Shown piece after piece: positions 11,305 through 24,610 of a stretch of DNA of 64,000 nt; the first letter of the stretch is position 1, and each line of letters starts with the position of its first letter. The stretch comes from Bicyclus anynana (Eukaryota > Arthropoda > Insecta > Lepidoptera > Nymphalidae): positions 5,828,001-5,892,000 of the forward strand of contig NC_069095.1 in assembly GCF_947172395.1 (NCBI RefSeq). The letters run 5' to 3'. The notes below the pieces were generated by a model. That model searched no databases. It saw only the letters and a program-made list of their open reading frames with translations, and had not been told where the DNA came from. The translations under genes and the position numbers were made by a program.

Positions 11305-14300
11305 ATTAAAAGTACTGCATGTGCCTGCCTTGGCAGCCCCGTGGCCAGCCTGTGCGTCTTCGTATTATGTTGATGATTCGAGTCCAGGAAAGTAGGTCCA
11401 AGTCTCAGTTATTATAATTACCATCTGATACTGTCCGTTCAGACCAGACCGGAGTTTAACATTAAGTCTAATCACTATAGTGTAGCATGGTGCATCAAAG
11501 ATCTTAATCTCCTTTTCTATAAGAAGGGTCCTGTATGATGATGGTTGAGTTAACTCTTGTCTCACGTTACTCCTACAAGCGGCTCAGAGAAAGAGGTAAG
11601 TTCAGTTGCCAGTCCGTGAATAATGATATTCTATTCTAATAACCCCTTCCTTATCATGACCTTTATGCCTGATATACAAGACTTACCAGCAACGATACTA
11701 TTGTCGACATAACTGAAGAGCAGTCGTCTATTGGCGTTTAAAAGGGCCTGCAGTGTAGGTCCTCTTGTCCCAGGATTAGTAGCGAATTGTATCGCAGACG
11801 CTATGTGGGGTCCCAACTCTCTCTGGATCATATTGATCAAGCCGCGGTGGACGTGTTGAATCGGTGCGCCGTTTTGATGGTAGAAGCCGACAGGGAAGTG
11901 ATGGGCGTCGAGGAATATAACCTGAAATGTAGCAATATTTATAGTAGATTGTTAACCGAGGGTGGAAATGATCAATTCCCGAGGAATTTAGACGCACGAG
12001 CGTAGCGAGGGCGGCTATAGTAGCTTACAATATTAAGAAATTCGGACTTGTATTAAAAAAATTCACCATGTTATATTTTATCTAGGTAAATAAACATATA
12101 TAATAATTATTGTACAAACCTCTCTAGTACTATCTAGGAATGCTCGTATTTCTCTCAATAGTGGCACTAAGGGACGGACACGAATTAGATTGTGATTCAG
12201 CCAGTATCTGTAAACATACAAATGGTTTTTTTTTATTATTATTCTTTTACAAGTAAGCCCTTGACTACAATCTCACCTGATGGTAAGTGATGATGCAGTC
12301 TAAGATGGAAGCGGGCTAACTTGTTAGGAGGAGGATGAAAATCAACACCCCTTTCGGTTTCTACACGGCATCGTACCGGAACGCTAAATCGCTTGGCGGT
12401 ACGTCTTTGCCGGTAGGTTGGTAACTAGCCACGGCCGAAGCCTCCCACCAGCCAGACCTGGACAAATTAAGAAAATCTCAATCTGCCCAGCCGGGGATCG
12501 AACCCAGGACCTCCGCATGTAAATCCACCGTGCATGCCACTGCGCCACGGAGGCCGTCAAATGGTGAATGTAAACATGAATTATCATAATGTATTATCCA
12601 ACATAGTTATCAAAATCCCAGAGGTTTAAAGATTAAGATTATCGTACGTGTTCCAAGCATAATATTGTGGCTTAGTTAGTTGGATTGGATGGGGAAAGGA
12701 TTATTTACGAGAAATTTACGTATGTATTACGTATAGTATAGCCGAGTTAGCCATGCGTAACTGAACCTCACGTAACTGCCTGTTGTGGTATCTGTTAAAG
12801 AAGATTAAGTACAAAAATATTATTTGTACTTTACATTTTACAAAGAAAAGGGTTATTCGCTTTTCATATGACTCATCGCGCATTGTCGCATTACCGTTCG
12901 TCTGGTGGTAGATTTCGGATTTGGTAAGTTTTCACGGCAAAGAGTTACCGCCAAGCGATTTAGCGTTTCGGTACGATGCCTTATACCTCTTATGAAATGT
13001 GTATCTCATACAAGTAATATAATGATATAGTTTCTGAGTAATATAACTAAGTATAAATATTCTGTAATATTTTGCACGCCCTTCAAGGCGAAAACATCTT
13101 TTTTTTGTCATCTTTTTTACATATTTGTGCAAATAAACGATATTATGATTATAATTATGATTTATGTAACTCCGCTTCCATTTTAGACTGTGAGTCCTGA
13201 GATCGTCCAATTCCACTCCATACGGTAGGTATAGTGTGTTTGAGTTGGAAGTGAGTAGATGAGTAATTATTAGCATCACTTAGGTTCTACTACGTGGATA
13301 AAGTAGACTTTTGCGTGCCGTTTTAGAATCAGAAAAAATGTTTTACCGAGCTAGTATGATGACAAACTTATAAATTTTTATAGAACTTAATGTTAAAAGG
13401 TTTAACGCACCTGTCCTCTTCTCGGCTGTAAAAGTCGTAGTACGCAATACGGAAGTCAAAATATCTGATGCCGTAGACCAGTTGGGCCCAGATGGAGCGA
13501 TCTTGGCACAGCACGAAGCTGTCTCGCTCCACCGTGCTGACCTCTGTATCAAACCTCCACGCGCCAGCGTTGTGGGTGCCTGGTATGGCTAAATCGCCTA
13601 TACGCAGTTTGTTGATTTGGCTCCTGTAAAAGTCAAAGTCAAAGTCAAAGTCCAAAATATCTAATAAATAAAATTAATACATAAATAAAATTGTAGTGTC
13701 TGGTTGTAATAATAACTGTTTCGTCATATGCTTTTTACACAATTTACACAATAGATATTTTTATCAACCCATATTTGGCTCACTGCTGAACACGAGTCTC
13801 CTTTCAGAATGAGAGGGGTTAGGGCATAGGCTAACAGTCCACCAGGTCAACAGCTGGCCCAATGCGGATTAACAGACTTCACATACGTATAGAGAATTAA
13901 GAAAACTCTCAAGTATGCAGGTTTCCTCACGATGTTTTTCCTTCACCGTTTTTACGCGTACGAAGTCGCGGGCGTCCGCTAGTCTGCAATATAATGAGAG
14001 CCTGCAATACCTAGACATACCATGCTCAAAACATAGGTAGCCAATTAAGTAGTTAGGAACATGGTTGCTTTGGAAAGTAGCGGGTTTTAAGGGTTCAGAC
14101 CCTTAATTGTCCAAGTGTAAAACGTAATTATTTGATAACTTCTATGGGATTTTATGTACAACCCTTGCAACTTAACCCTTAAAGCATGTTTTTCAAAGTG
14201 TTATCACGAAGTTTTAAGTGACTGGCGACTTACGGGACACTATTTCTCATATTATGCCCAAGAATATACAAGTATATAAAAAATAAGCATTATGGCTGGA

Positions 14301-17300
14301 CGGTTGAGGGTCTAGACTGCAGAACACCGCTAAAGGTAACTAGACCCGTAAAAACTGCATAGAATGATAAGCTTTCAGCCGTCATAAAATAAAGTAAGTT
14401 TGGCTACAGCAGGCATTTTTTTAAACACACTGTTTTTCAGAAATAAATATTTCTTTTTTCTTATTATCGACTATAAAGAAATGTAACTCATCCTCATATA
14501 TCTTATAATATACGTAAACAACACCACATTCAAGTAGCGATTTGGAAAATATATTGAAACTAACAATTGATACCTATTGTCTCGATGAAGATACAGTATG
14601 ACAGTTACTCAATATCTTATTATACCCTGAAGCAATGAACTTGTAAGGAAATACGTAGGCAGGAAACAAGACACTGCAAACCAATCTTGTGATTAAAGAG
14701 TGAATGTGATTTTATCTTTGTCTTGGCCACTGAAGAAAGATCTGACTCATTCTTCTTTATTAATGCTGAATGAGATAATATAGTAGGTATGACTTTTCAC
14801 CAGATTACAGTCATTTAGACAGAGGGTTTCTTTTTAGTTCAAATGAGATAGATGGCAGATCTTGTAAGTCTCAGTTTGTAGCTCTTTTTGTAGAGTATCG
14901 AAAATTTAGTATAAAAATATTTTGAACGTGATGACGACAACTTATAGTCATCATTGTCTGTATATTTTTTAAGTACTAGTATATCTAAGTAATAATTTAA
15001 TTCCTCTTTTGACCTGTTTTTCATTGATGTCCCGCTCCTATTAGTCGTAGAGACGTTATAATTTAGCCTAAGGTAATAAATAGGCTTTAGGCTTGATAAA
15101 TGGACTATCGAGTACAAAAATTTCTCAATTTGAAACAACTTTGTAATATAAGAACTCACTTCTTTTGGATAACTATTGGCCCTTTTCAGTTCGTGGTTAA
15201 GCTAAGCTCTGTCATAATCAACAGTACAGATTCACACTTTAGCTTAGACTTCTCAGACTGACTTCTCCAGCCTCGACTTACTCTTAGGGTTGGTAAGCTA
15301 AGGCTATCGCATTTCAATCACATAACTATAATGTATGGTTTATTATGTATCGTAGTGTGTATGTAATTATGTTTTATACATACATACATTTTTTACTTAC
15401 GCGTTATCTTCCATCCAAGTCGGTTGAATCTTTAGGCAATTGAAGGATTGTATAAAGCTGTTTCCAGCACCAACCCAGGGCCATAGACAATGTGGGCCTT
15501 TGAGACCGCTGCTGCTTTGCCAGCCACCCGGTAAGTTACCATCGCCCAGGGAAATGTTTGTGATAACAAAACCCACGGCTGAGTTGACGGGGAAGGTGGT
15601 TAAAGCATTATTCCAAGACAAAGGTCTGCCGTTGAAAAGACCAATCTGAAAAGAATATTGTTATGCTCAATTAGAAATAAGTAATAAAAATTTTGAAAAT
15701 TAGTCCTAGTTAATTATTATTATAACATTAAGAAATAACTAAATAAAAGATTCTCGAGGTTCATAATGCTTATCAATTAAAAATACAATAGAAAATAATA
15801 AATATGAGTAGACCTAATTAGAATGTGGAGCGGTGGTATTTTTCAGATTAGTACTCGTATAATTTTTGATCTCATTTTTTGTGATATACACTGACAATAC
15901 AAATTATCACATTTCACTCAAGCAGAGTAGCTAGGTATTATGTCAAAGAAAATGCTGAATTTGATAAAGGACAAGTATGCGAGAAACGAGAGAAAGAACT
16001 ATAAAATTAAGAAATAACTAAATAAAAGTTCCTTATGGTTCATAATGCCTTTCAATTATAAAAACACAATAGAAAATAATAATTATGAGAAGGTACTTAA
16101 TTAGAATATGGAGCGGTGTTGTTTTGTTTTTCAGATTAGTATAATCTTTAATCTGTTTTTTTTTGTGATATACACTATCACAATACAAATTATCACATTT
16201 TACTCAAGTAGAGTAGCTTATACTAAAGATAATGCTGAATTTGATAAAGGTATGCGAGAAACGAGAGAAAAACTTTAAGATTAAAACACGATAATTGTAT
16301 TATGGAACGAACGTAGGAAATACATAAATCGGATGTAAGCACCCGCCCATGATTTACTAAATTGCTATACAAAGCGAAACATTACGTAGTTTGCGTGTCT
16401 GTCCGTTCGACGTAATAACACAACGGTAATGACGATAGTCAGGCGAGTGGACGTGTTAATAAAGTCTTCTACTTCCATTCTCGGCTTACGTAACATGACT
16501 ACCTAATACTGTACACCGAACACGATGCGGTTATAAAAACACGCTTAATATTTCAGTGTCAAGTCCGAATGCGTTGTTAAAATGTAACTGCGGGTAACTC
16601 TAGTATAGTGAATGGCAATTTAAAATTCTTGTAACTCTAGTACAGTGAATGACAATGAATTAATTATCTATATTGTCTCTGTATTTAATAAAAATAATGG
16701 TTACCCCTTTGATACGATATAATGCGTCGCGACATATACCGTTTTCTTCAAACTATTATGATGGGCAAGATTGCAGGCAAAAGAGGAGTATGAAGATGGA
16801 AGAAGTCCTGGCTATAAAACATACAGTGGACTGGCTTGAAGACAGTTGAAGAACTTTTCCGCCTAGCCATTGACAAAGAAAAGTCTATAAAGCTGACCGC
16901 CGACCTTCAGTAATGAAGACGCTCTTTGAGAATAACCCCTTAGATGGCAGATATCTGAGAGTCAACGCCACAGCCTGTTTAAGTTTGAATATTATCGTAA
17001 AGTAAAATTTTAAATAACAATGTTAAACGTTAAACGTTAAAGTAGAATCATCTTAGTTCTCAAAAGCAGGTTTGTATCTGCTGTTAAGAAATACAGATTA
17101 GCTAGTTTATTAATCTTTATTAGTGAAGTAGACCTTGAAAATGTTTAAGATAGCCTGAGTTATTTTTGAATGATTGTTGTTAAAAACCACTTCTTTTTGA
17201 AATGCTATACTGTACATAGATAGATATAAAATTACCTGCATAGGTGTATTTGAACAAGTACTGAAATCCCAGTTTAGTTCGATCGCATCGAGCAAATTCC

Positions 17301-20017
17301 TTCCAACTGATATTCGTATGGCTGGTGAATGGATCGTCACCCATACTCTTCCACATGCTGACTTTTCCAAAACATAATTGCTCGCTGAAAATATACATAT
17401 AACATCATTCAAGACAGGTATACGAATGCGCTACTGTTATCTTTAAACTCGTATCTTTCTATAAATATGATTAAGAAAATGGAGATTCTTAATAATATTT
17501 AAAGAAATAATTGAAAGTACTGTTACATTTAAAATATTACCTCTATACATCATAGATAATAGACAAGGAATATAATGTACGTAGGAATATAATGGAAGAA
17601 ACATCTTGAGTTTTTGGTTAACTTTTTTAACCAAAAATGCAAGTCTTTATTAAAATCTACAGTTTTGGATACTTTTGAATCTTTATCATCGACATCAAAA
17701 GTTAAATTGACGTTAAAAGCGACAGTTTAAGTATTTCAATATTTATGTATTAGCAGCGATAGTCGAAAGAAAATGAAGTTTTAGCAAGTCAACTTAACTT
17801 ACTCGATAGTAATCTCCTTCACCAGGGTTATGTATTTATTTTAAACATGCAAAAGATTAGCCAAAGTAATGAGTAGGAAAGTAAACAAGTTTGCTTTTTA
17901 GGTAATCAGCTTCATTCACAAAACTTTATTCATCAAAGTTTAATTCACAAAAATTTTATTAATAGACAAAGATTATAATGATTATTTTCTATAGTTAATC
18001 TTCAAAAATATATCTATGTGATGAGAAATGTATGAAGTAACAAAATGATGTCTACATAATATATTATACATAGGTTTGTTCACCTTTCCCTTCGTTTCAT
18101 CATATATATAGGTAAATTAACTAAGACTTTCAGCATAAATTATTATCGTTGTATTAGTTGTTTAAAAACGAAGCATTTTTTCTCCTTTAAGATTGCTTTT
18201 CTTTCTCTATTCTAATCCTTTGAGTAGACGTACTTGTGAGTTATTTTTATAGTACTACTATATAAAATCACAAACCAGTGACGGATTTACCCTAAGGCCT
18301 AGTAGGCCCGGGCCTAAGCGGCCAGCTTTAGACGTTAGGGGCGGCCATTCGTGATTTAAATGTGGGAATAAGCAATGAATATCCAAACACCAATTACAAT
18401 AATTTCTAATTTTATAACTTTTTTTTAACCTTAAACAATTTCGAATGTTTTATTTTAAGTGTGCAATGATCCCTAAAACATCGGAAAATATTACAAAAAA
18501 AGTCAATTATTGATTTTGATACAAATTGATTTTATAAATTTTATAAAAGGCGATTTCGTCAAAATATAGTCTACTAATTATTCTAAGATTATGATGCGAT
18601 TATGATAGCTGGTACTTTGGTATGGGGCCTAAGGAGGCCAAGACTACAAATCCGTCACTGCTTATAACTAAGTAGAAAACTATCGCCTATAACCAAACAA
18701 CAGGCCTTCTTAGGGCACGCTAGGAACCTTGGCATGTCTACGTGAGGCAAAGTTGCCAGGCCTCATGTATTAATAATTTTTAATCAATTATTGATGTTAC
18801 GAGTATACTTAGTATACAGTGCTTTTAAGTTAGTGCCCAACACCAAATATACTTTGTGAGCCTCAGCTACGTACATACACTTTTTAAATGACGCATGATT
18901 CGGCTTATTTTTATATTCGTATCCAATGAAGGCCGCCGGTATGGCATGTATGATACTGAAAAACATAAATATTAGAATAAAATACTAATACCTACATAGC
19001 ATGAAGTCGATATTTCGAAGAAGATTTAATTCCTTATTTTTATAAGCAAAAGAAGACACATTATAAAACAAATACCTAAGTGCAAGGAAAAACATCGTGA
19101 GCTCTCACAAACTCTCGTGTGTGAAGTCTGCCAATCCGCATTGGGCCATCGTGGTAGACTATTGGCCTAATTTGCTGAGCACGAGTCTCCTCTCATTCTG
19201 AGAGGAGACTCCTGCTTAGCAGTCAATATGGATTGAAAATGATGAATCGCAAAGCGACTTTCTTCACAGCATAATTTGTTGATATGATTTTGTTTCTTGG
19301 GTAACTTTATTTGATAAATCATGAAATAAACCCGCAGAAAAACTTGAGGGAGAGTTGGGAATAAAATTAAGGACCTTTTGATTATAAAGTACCTACTTAA
19401 AATATTTCCAAATGCATTGTCATCATTATTTTTTTGTCTTTCAAGATTAATATGAATGATTGTTCTTTCCTAATCTTTGTAAGAAGGCAAGATTATTCGA
19501 TATCTTCAGGTAAAAACCTTCGTGAATGTCAAATGATGTAAATAAAAACATTAAAATGAATATTATACAAAATTATATGAATCTGAATCATCTGATTTGT
19601 ACTCTATACATATAAATTAATGTTATGTTTATTAGATTGTGTTCGATAGGTACTTTACCTTAATTTTATATTGTGAAAACGTTCGCGTATGGTTTACCTG
19701 AATTTCCTTAAAATTCTAGACTACTAAAAACTACTGACAAGTAATACTTTTAGCGAAATGACAATTTTCATGTCTTTAATTTTAGTCTAGTTTAGAATTT
19801 CATACATTGTTGCAATATTCATAGAATTATGATTTTCTTCAAATAGTTTTCAACTATCAAACTTTAAAATATAAGATTCTCATTTAAAACATAAACCAAC
19901 ATAACTGCCTTCTTGGCAGTCGGGTTAAAATAACCCGAAACTAAGTTTTGGGTCTGTTTTATTAAAATCAGTTTTTAACCGCTAAATAACAAGTCATCAT
20001 CATCACCATCAGCACCG

Positions 20018-20062
<45 letters not shown>

Positions 20063-23000
20063 GCACCGTCATCATCATCAAAATCATCATCATCATCATC
20101 ATCATCATTATCAATATCATCATAATCATCATCATCATCATCATCAATATCATCATCATCATCATCATTATCACCATCATCATCACCATCAGCACCATCG
20201 TAATCATTATCATCATCATCATCAACAATATCATCATCATTATTGTAACATCAGCAGATGCTGGTCCACTGCCGGACACAAGTCTCCGTTGTCAGTTTCT
20301 GTATACCTGCGAAATGTTGTAGATAATATTATGTCGTCAGTATATCAAGTGGAGAGACGACAACGCTGCAATAAGACCTAATACTTTCTGAGATTTCGTA
20401 ATTACGCAGCCAGCGGTATTTCGTTTTAATATATTTAGATTTGTGTTATTTATAAAACGCATTTAGCCCATTTTCTCTCTAATATGAAAAACATTGCAAC
20501 TGTTTGTCCCACTTACACTGTCATTGAAGTCAAATTACATAATTTTAGTGACATAACATTTTAACCGTAGTCTAACGGCGCGAGTCTCCGATTCCTTTTA
20601 CGAAGTCGAATTATATAAGTTGTAGGAACTCTTCGTGTTCACCATTCTGAACAGGTGACCTAATAATACACAACAATTATCTAATTAATACATAGTAAAT
20701 GTGCAGCTGGTGTTACATACTTAACTTCAACGTTACTTGCATAGTAATTAGTACAAAGTGCATGTCTTGCTTAGCTGGTGTGTGTTACCACATCACGCAA
20801 ATTTCTAATCCGTCCAGGATATCTGGCAGGCATATATTAATATAGGGTTCTTGGGAGTATTTCTCATAATTTCAAGGTGTTGACGAGTCCTCTTAGGAGC
20901 CGAAGTGCAAAACTAAAAAATAAAAACTTTTTACGTTTTCATATAAAGTAATTTAAATAATTCCGGCTATCCATGTGATATACGCCTTTATCTATCCTTG
21001 TATTTAAAATACGTTAAACTTGGCTACGTCATAATTATAAGGATGCGTTTATGGGACACATTTTAAAATCTATTTACAAAATAAATATATTGTTTACCCC
21101 GATAATATTAACCTTAGAACAAATGTTCCTTGAACATTTTTAATTATTTTTCCGTAAAGAATATAACCTCAAAGTTATGGGAAATACTCCCCAGCATGTC
21201 GCCGTATATAAATGCGAAAGGTATATCTCGAAAACAGTTAGACGTACAAAGTTAAAATTCGGCAGGGAGGTAGTTCTTAGGTAGCTCCGCTTGTTGCTTA
21301 TATTGTAGATTATTAAAAGTGCACATGGATAGGAGTATTTTATACTTCAGCAATTTTTTATATTGTTATTATCAGTAAATCTAATACAAGATTATTAGAA
21401 AATAGTATGTGTCTCTTTTCATCATCATCATCGACCCATATTCGGCGCACTGTGGAGTTCGAGTTTCCGCTCAGAATGGCCAATAATATAATATAAATCA
21501 GGTTAGGCCAATAGTCCACCACGCTGGCCCAATGCGGATTGGCAGACTTCACACACGCAGAGAATTAAGAAAACTCTCTGGTCTGCAGGTTTCCTCACGA
21601 TGTTTTTCCTTCACCGTTTAAGATACATGATATTTAATTTCTTAAAATGCACACAACTGAAAAGTTGGAGGTGCGTGCCCCGGACCGGATTCGAATCCAC
21701 ACTCGGGATCGGAGGCAGAGGTCATATCCTGGGCTGGGCTATCGCGATGTTATAAGTCTGTTAACCTACTATTAAATACCGCAAATGCTACATACACTAC
21801 TTTATATCTCGATCTGTCAGATCTGTTCTCGTAAATATTCGAAACTATTTTAAATTGGTTTGGTGGTCGTGGTCCCCAATATACAGTTTATTCTTTGTCT
21901 CAGAGCACAGTCCCTGCAGAAACCACAGGGAATTTTCCCGAGGTCCCTTAGAGGCTTATTAGTGCTGTTGAAACAAAAATCTATTGTAACCAATGTTACA
22001 ATATAGTATTTAATTGATTTTCATACGATTTTCACAGTTGTATAGTTTATTTCATTTGGAAGTGTTGTAGAGATTTTCATCCGATGAAATCAATTCCACG
22101 CTATAGTGTTTTTTTCCTTACATGGCGAGAATGCTAAACAATAATGGCGGACAGAAAACCATACACAATCAGTAGGGATGGGAAGTTTATCGCGGGGACT
22201 GTATCGCGGACTATACTGTATCTGGGTATCTATGAAACAATGCCGTTACAATAATTAGAAAAATAAATATAATCTATACTTATAATAAATCTGAAGAGAG
22301 GTGATAGAGGTCTGATATGTTACTATGATGCGGACAAATCTTGACAAATACTGCATTTGATAAAGATTTTTTATTAGAGATTATAGGTCATTAGCACGTC
22401 AAAACTGAGGCGAACTGCCCCTGCATTCTGTAAAGTTGCAGCGATGTGACATCGCTCATTTCCATGGCAACGTCGTTGTTAGTGATATTTTATTTTTGGC
22501 ATCCCACAGAATATAGTTCAAATTCTAATAAAACTTGTTATAGGCAAATGTTACATCGACGAGTATAATCAGCGGAATCACACCCCAGAAGTGGCTAAAA
22601 CTTAATTTCAATGAGTCGCATAGAATAAGATCATAATATCTTAATAAATGAAATACAGAAAGTGTTTTTATAACTTGATTCCATTGTTCGCCAGTTTATT
22701 GAATTTATTTGCTTCAGAATAATGTCTGAATAGATCGTAGTGTAATATTTCTCCCGCGTTGTGGAAGGTTTATTGAACAATTTATAGTTTCAGGTTGGAG
22801 ATAAAGTTTTTATTGGACTATATTCTAACATTTGGTAGTAGGTAGGTGCTAACGTCCCAAGTTAGATTTCCAGCACTGGCCAGTTTAGGATTCCATAATT
22901 TCTATTTTTTTTTAAAACTCTAAACTTGCTATTTTATATTGAATAATTTCGTTCATGACAAAGGCCGCACCACAATATTTTTTAACTGTCAGTTTCCATA

Positions 23001-24610
23001 CAAAATAAACTCTTTTGTCTTGAACTCTTTTCATCAACTTTATTATATTACTAGCTAACGCCCCGTGGGGATACGGAGAAAAATGATAGCATATGATACT
23101 CACAAATAACGTGACGTTCCAGTGGTAAAGGAATTTTAAAAATCGATTAGATCCAGACATTACCCCCTACAATACCACAAACTTTACCTCTGTATAATCC
23201 TACTTACTACTAATATTATAAACGCGAAAGTTTGTATGGATGTTTGAATGTTTGTTACTCTTTAACGCCGCAACTACTGAACCGATTTGGCTGAAATTTG
23301 GAATGGAAATCTGGATTAACACGTAGGCCACTTTTTATCTCGAAAAAATCCATGGATTCACGAGGTTTACGAAAACCTTATGATTTTGATGGTATAAGTG
23401 TTTGTAACTCTTTCACGCATTGTCTACTAAACCGAATCGCCTGAAATTTGAAGTAGAGATAGATTATAGTCTGGATTAACACACACATACACTTTTTATT
23501 CCGAAAAAATCCGTGGATCTCGAGAGATTTGTGAAAAACTAAATTCCACGCGGACGAAGTCGCGGGCGTCCGCTAGTATTAGTATAGAGTAATGTTCAGA
23601 TTGCATCCTAATTAGACAGAGAGTGCTTGTATAACCCGTGCACATGAACTTGAAACCAGACACATCCATACAAACACAGTACAAACATCATTCGAGCCAG
23701 GTGTCAAGTTAATCCGCACGAGCTGTAACTGCGACTTGCGAGATGTAAATAAACAAAGTTCATGTACTTTCTGTTTACAACAAGTTTACGTTTACGTTAA
23801 CTCAAAGAAACAACGATAAACTAGAGTCGTTATGTAGATATCAGTTTTACGTGTGTTTCATCCTAAATAATTTAGAACGTATTTATTTCATACTAGTAGA
23901 CGCCGAGCGGTTTCACCCGCGTGGTGGTACCCGTAGGAATGCGGGAATAATATAAAGCCTTCCTCGATAAATGGGCTATTTAACACTGAAAGAATTTTTC
24001 AAATCGGGCCAGAAGCTCCTGAGATTAGCGCGTTCAAACAAACAAAGCTTTGCAATATTAATATAGATTCAGAGCCAGTACTAACAATTTCAGAGATACC
24101 CACAGCTAATTATATCTTAGTATCTTTATATCTATTTTGGCGCTCAGTAAGCAACACTTTTCTGTAATATATTCGATAGCAAAACAATTAAATATATATA
24201 TATATATATATATATAAGCAGATAATTATGTACTTAAACAATTAATATGTAATGTTAAAATATTTCTTAAATATTTTGAAAGAATTGTTTCAGTCAAAAA
24301 ATTCACATTTATTAAAATCATATTAATGTTATTGATGAGACAGGACGCTAGTAATAACAATTTTTTAATAACAATACTAAATGTATACAAAATTAGATTA
24401 AAACAATTAGAACTAAGACTCAAGACTTATCAAAATTAGGCGCCCTTGATAGGTCGATGTTGTTGATATAAGGTCAAGCATCAATGATTATAAATAAATA
24501 ATTAATATATATAAAAAAAAAAATGTTTATATAAAAAAAAACTTACGTGCTATAGAAGCGCCAAGAGCGGAAGCGGCGAGGAAAGCCACTGCGTACCACG
24601 ACACGGCCAT
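10077..24610 (-). CDS. Secreted PI-PLC X-domain protein (7 coding exons)
   Basis: Minus-strand coding exons in order: 24610-24547, 17384-17236, 15645-15401, 13623-13411, 12207-12120, 11921-11687, 10420-10077. Every junction is GT-AG and in phase; the total is 1338 bases, 445 aa. Exon 1 encodes a signal peptide (MAVSWYAVAFLAASALGASI). Residues about 154 on match the X catalytic domain of phosphatidylinositol-specific phospholipase C: IPGTHNAG with the first catalytic His at about 170, YFDFRIAYYD, then HNLIRVRPL with the second His at about 229, and VIFLDAHHFPVGF from 254. There is no Y, PH or C2 domain, so it belongs with the small PLCXD-type proteins rather than the signalling PLC-beta/gamma enzymes. 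Residues 22-150 are a less conserved extracellular part. It probably acts on phosphatidylinositol or GPI-type substrates outside the cell or in the secretory path; that is inferred from the family. Function is not established for this insect gene. Confidence 0.87.
10500..10934 (+). mobile_element. Decayed RTE-type retrotransposon 3' end with (TGA)n tail
   Basis: With one frameshift the plus strand reads like the C-terminal part of the RTE reverse transcriptase ORF: FQRAMDR, then ISLRDKIRSEMIRQRTK. It ends in about 15 TGA units at 10886-10934. It lies in the last intron of the PI-PLC X gene in opposite orientation, and a reversed SINE A begins right where the tail ends. Confidence 0.7.
10935..11304 (-). 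mobile_element. SINE family A flanked by two (TGA)n tracts
   Basis: Minus-strand SINE body from the poly-T at 10935 to the B-box GGTTCGATCCC near 11200. Beyond it another 25-unit TGA/ATG run fills 11228-11304. The tRNA head is missing where that second tract begins, so the TGA tract seems to have replaced or interrupted the SINE head. Confidence 0.75.
12226..12556 (-). mobile_element. SINE family A, full-length tRNA-derived copy
   Basis: Read on the minus strand: GACGGCCTCCGTGGCGCAGTGG (A-box region), then GGTTCGATCCCCGG (B box), a body with GGCTTCGGCCGTGGCTAGTT and CCGCCAAGCGATTTAGCG, and a 3' end GGGCTTACTTGTAAAAGAAT with a T/A-rich tail. The internal RNA polymerase III promoter boxes are those of a tRNA-derived SINE. 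It is not a functional tRNA gene. Confidence 0.88.
13411..13623 (-). CDS. PI-PLC X exon 4 (first catalytic histidine)
   Basis: Acceptor TGACTTTTACAG and donor GTGCGTT bound a 213-base exon reading SQINKLRIGDLAIPGTHNAG, then WAQLVYGIRYFDFRIAYYD. The GTHNAG box and the DFR triplet are the X-box core. The next exon (12207-12120, 88 bases) is too short to stand out as an open frame but is needed for phase and carries the second His. Confidence 0.9.
13764..13985 (-). mobile_element. SINE family B fragment joined to a family F end
   Basis: SINE B body without tRNA head (AACCCATATTTGGCTCACTG through GCAGGTTTCCTCACGATG) runs at about 13955 directly into GAAGTCGCGGGCGTCCGCTAG, the end of family F. 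The junction is a nested or recombined repeat. Confidence 0.65.
15730..16287. repeat. Tandem duplication, period 279 bp, two copies
   Basis: AAGAAATAACTAAATAAAAG occurs at 15730 and 16009. Each copy continues with GGTTCATAATGC, GTGATATACACT, CAAATTATCACATTT and GCTGAATTTGATAAAGG in the same order. Divergence is moderate with small indels. It lies in intron 2 of the PI-PLC X gene, right next to exon 3. Confidence 0.85.
18276..18660. mobile_element. hAT-like non-autonomous DNA transposon (385 bp)
   Basis: Ends are CAGTGACGGATTT and, inverted, AAATCCGTCACTG: a 13-base perfect terminal inverted repeat of the CAGNG form typical of hAT elements. Sub-terminal GGCCTAAG motifs are also mirrored. There is no transposase ORF. 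Adjacent 8-mers do not match exactly, so a target-site duplication is not confirmed. Confidence 0.78.
19080..19237 (+). mobile_element. SINE family B fragment
   Basis: AGGAAAAACATCGTGAG, GTGTGAAGTCTGCCAATCCG and GAGCACGAGTCTCCTCTCAT in plus order. The tRNA-like head is missing. Confidence 0.75.
20000..20300 (-). repeat. (ATC)n microsatellite, tail of an RTE 3' end
   Basis: About 245 bases of ATC/ACC/AAT triplets are followed at 20250 by CAGCAGATGCTGGTCCACTGCCGGACA, the reverse of the RTE 3' terminus. The tract is the (TGA)n tail of a minus-strand insertion. The long poly-Met open frame across it is a repeat artefact. Confidence 0.8.
21420..21750 (-). mobile_element. SINE family B, near full length
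   Basis: From ATCATCATCGACCCATATTCGG to the tRNA-like head at about 21690-21750. The head carries GATTCGAATCC-type B-box sequence on the minus strand. A 20-base AT-rich interruption follows CAGAATGGCC. Confidence 0.75.
23046..23585 (+). repeat. Family E/F related dispersed repeats
   Basis: 23046 starts CTAGCTAACGCCCCGTGGGG. A second unit from 23205 (TACTACTAATATTATAAACG) ends at 23577 with GGACGAAGTCGCGGGCGTCCGCTAGTA. Internally, a roughly 180-base segment is repeated: GAAACCTTATGATTTTGATGG separates two halves with TGTTTGTTACTCTTTAACGC and GTGTTTGTAACTCTTTCACG. Confidence 0.6.
23892..24068 (+). repeat. Dispersed repeat family E
   Basis: CTAGTAGACGCCGAGCGGTTTCACCC through CAAACAAAGCTTTGCAATATTAATATAGAT. 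It is a diverged copy of 5479-5683. Confidence 0.7.
24196..24217. repeat. (TA)n microsatellite
   Basis: About eleven TA units, inside the first intron of the PI-PLC X gene, near exon 1. Confidence 0.85.

Larger units (their letters stand above)
17385..24546 (-). other. First intron of the PI-PLC X gene (7.2 kb)
   Basis: It holds a hAT-like element (18276-18660), SINE B copies (19080-19237, 21420-21750), an (ATC)n tract with an RTE end (20000-20300), family E/F repeats (23046-24068) and a (TA)n tract (24196-24217). I found no nested gene. Confidence 0.6.

Noticed and set aside
12226..12556. tRNA gene
   Set aside because: A and B boxes are present but the cloverleaf is not; the same sequence with a SINE body recurs throughout the window. 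The same holds for 27957-28127, 46105, 57555 and 58708.
19968..20279. Poly-methionine open frame
   Set aside because: Frame through the (ATC)n tract at an RTE tail; same artefact at 262-514 and 10857-11395.
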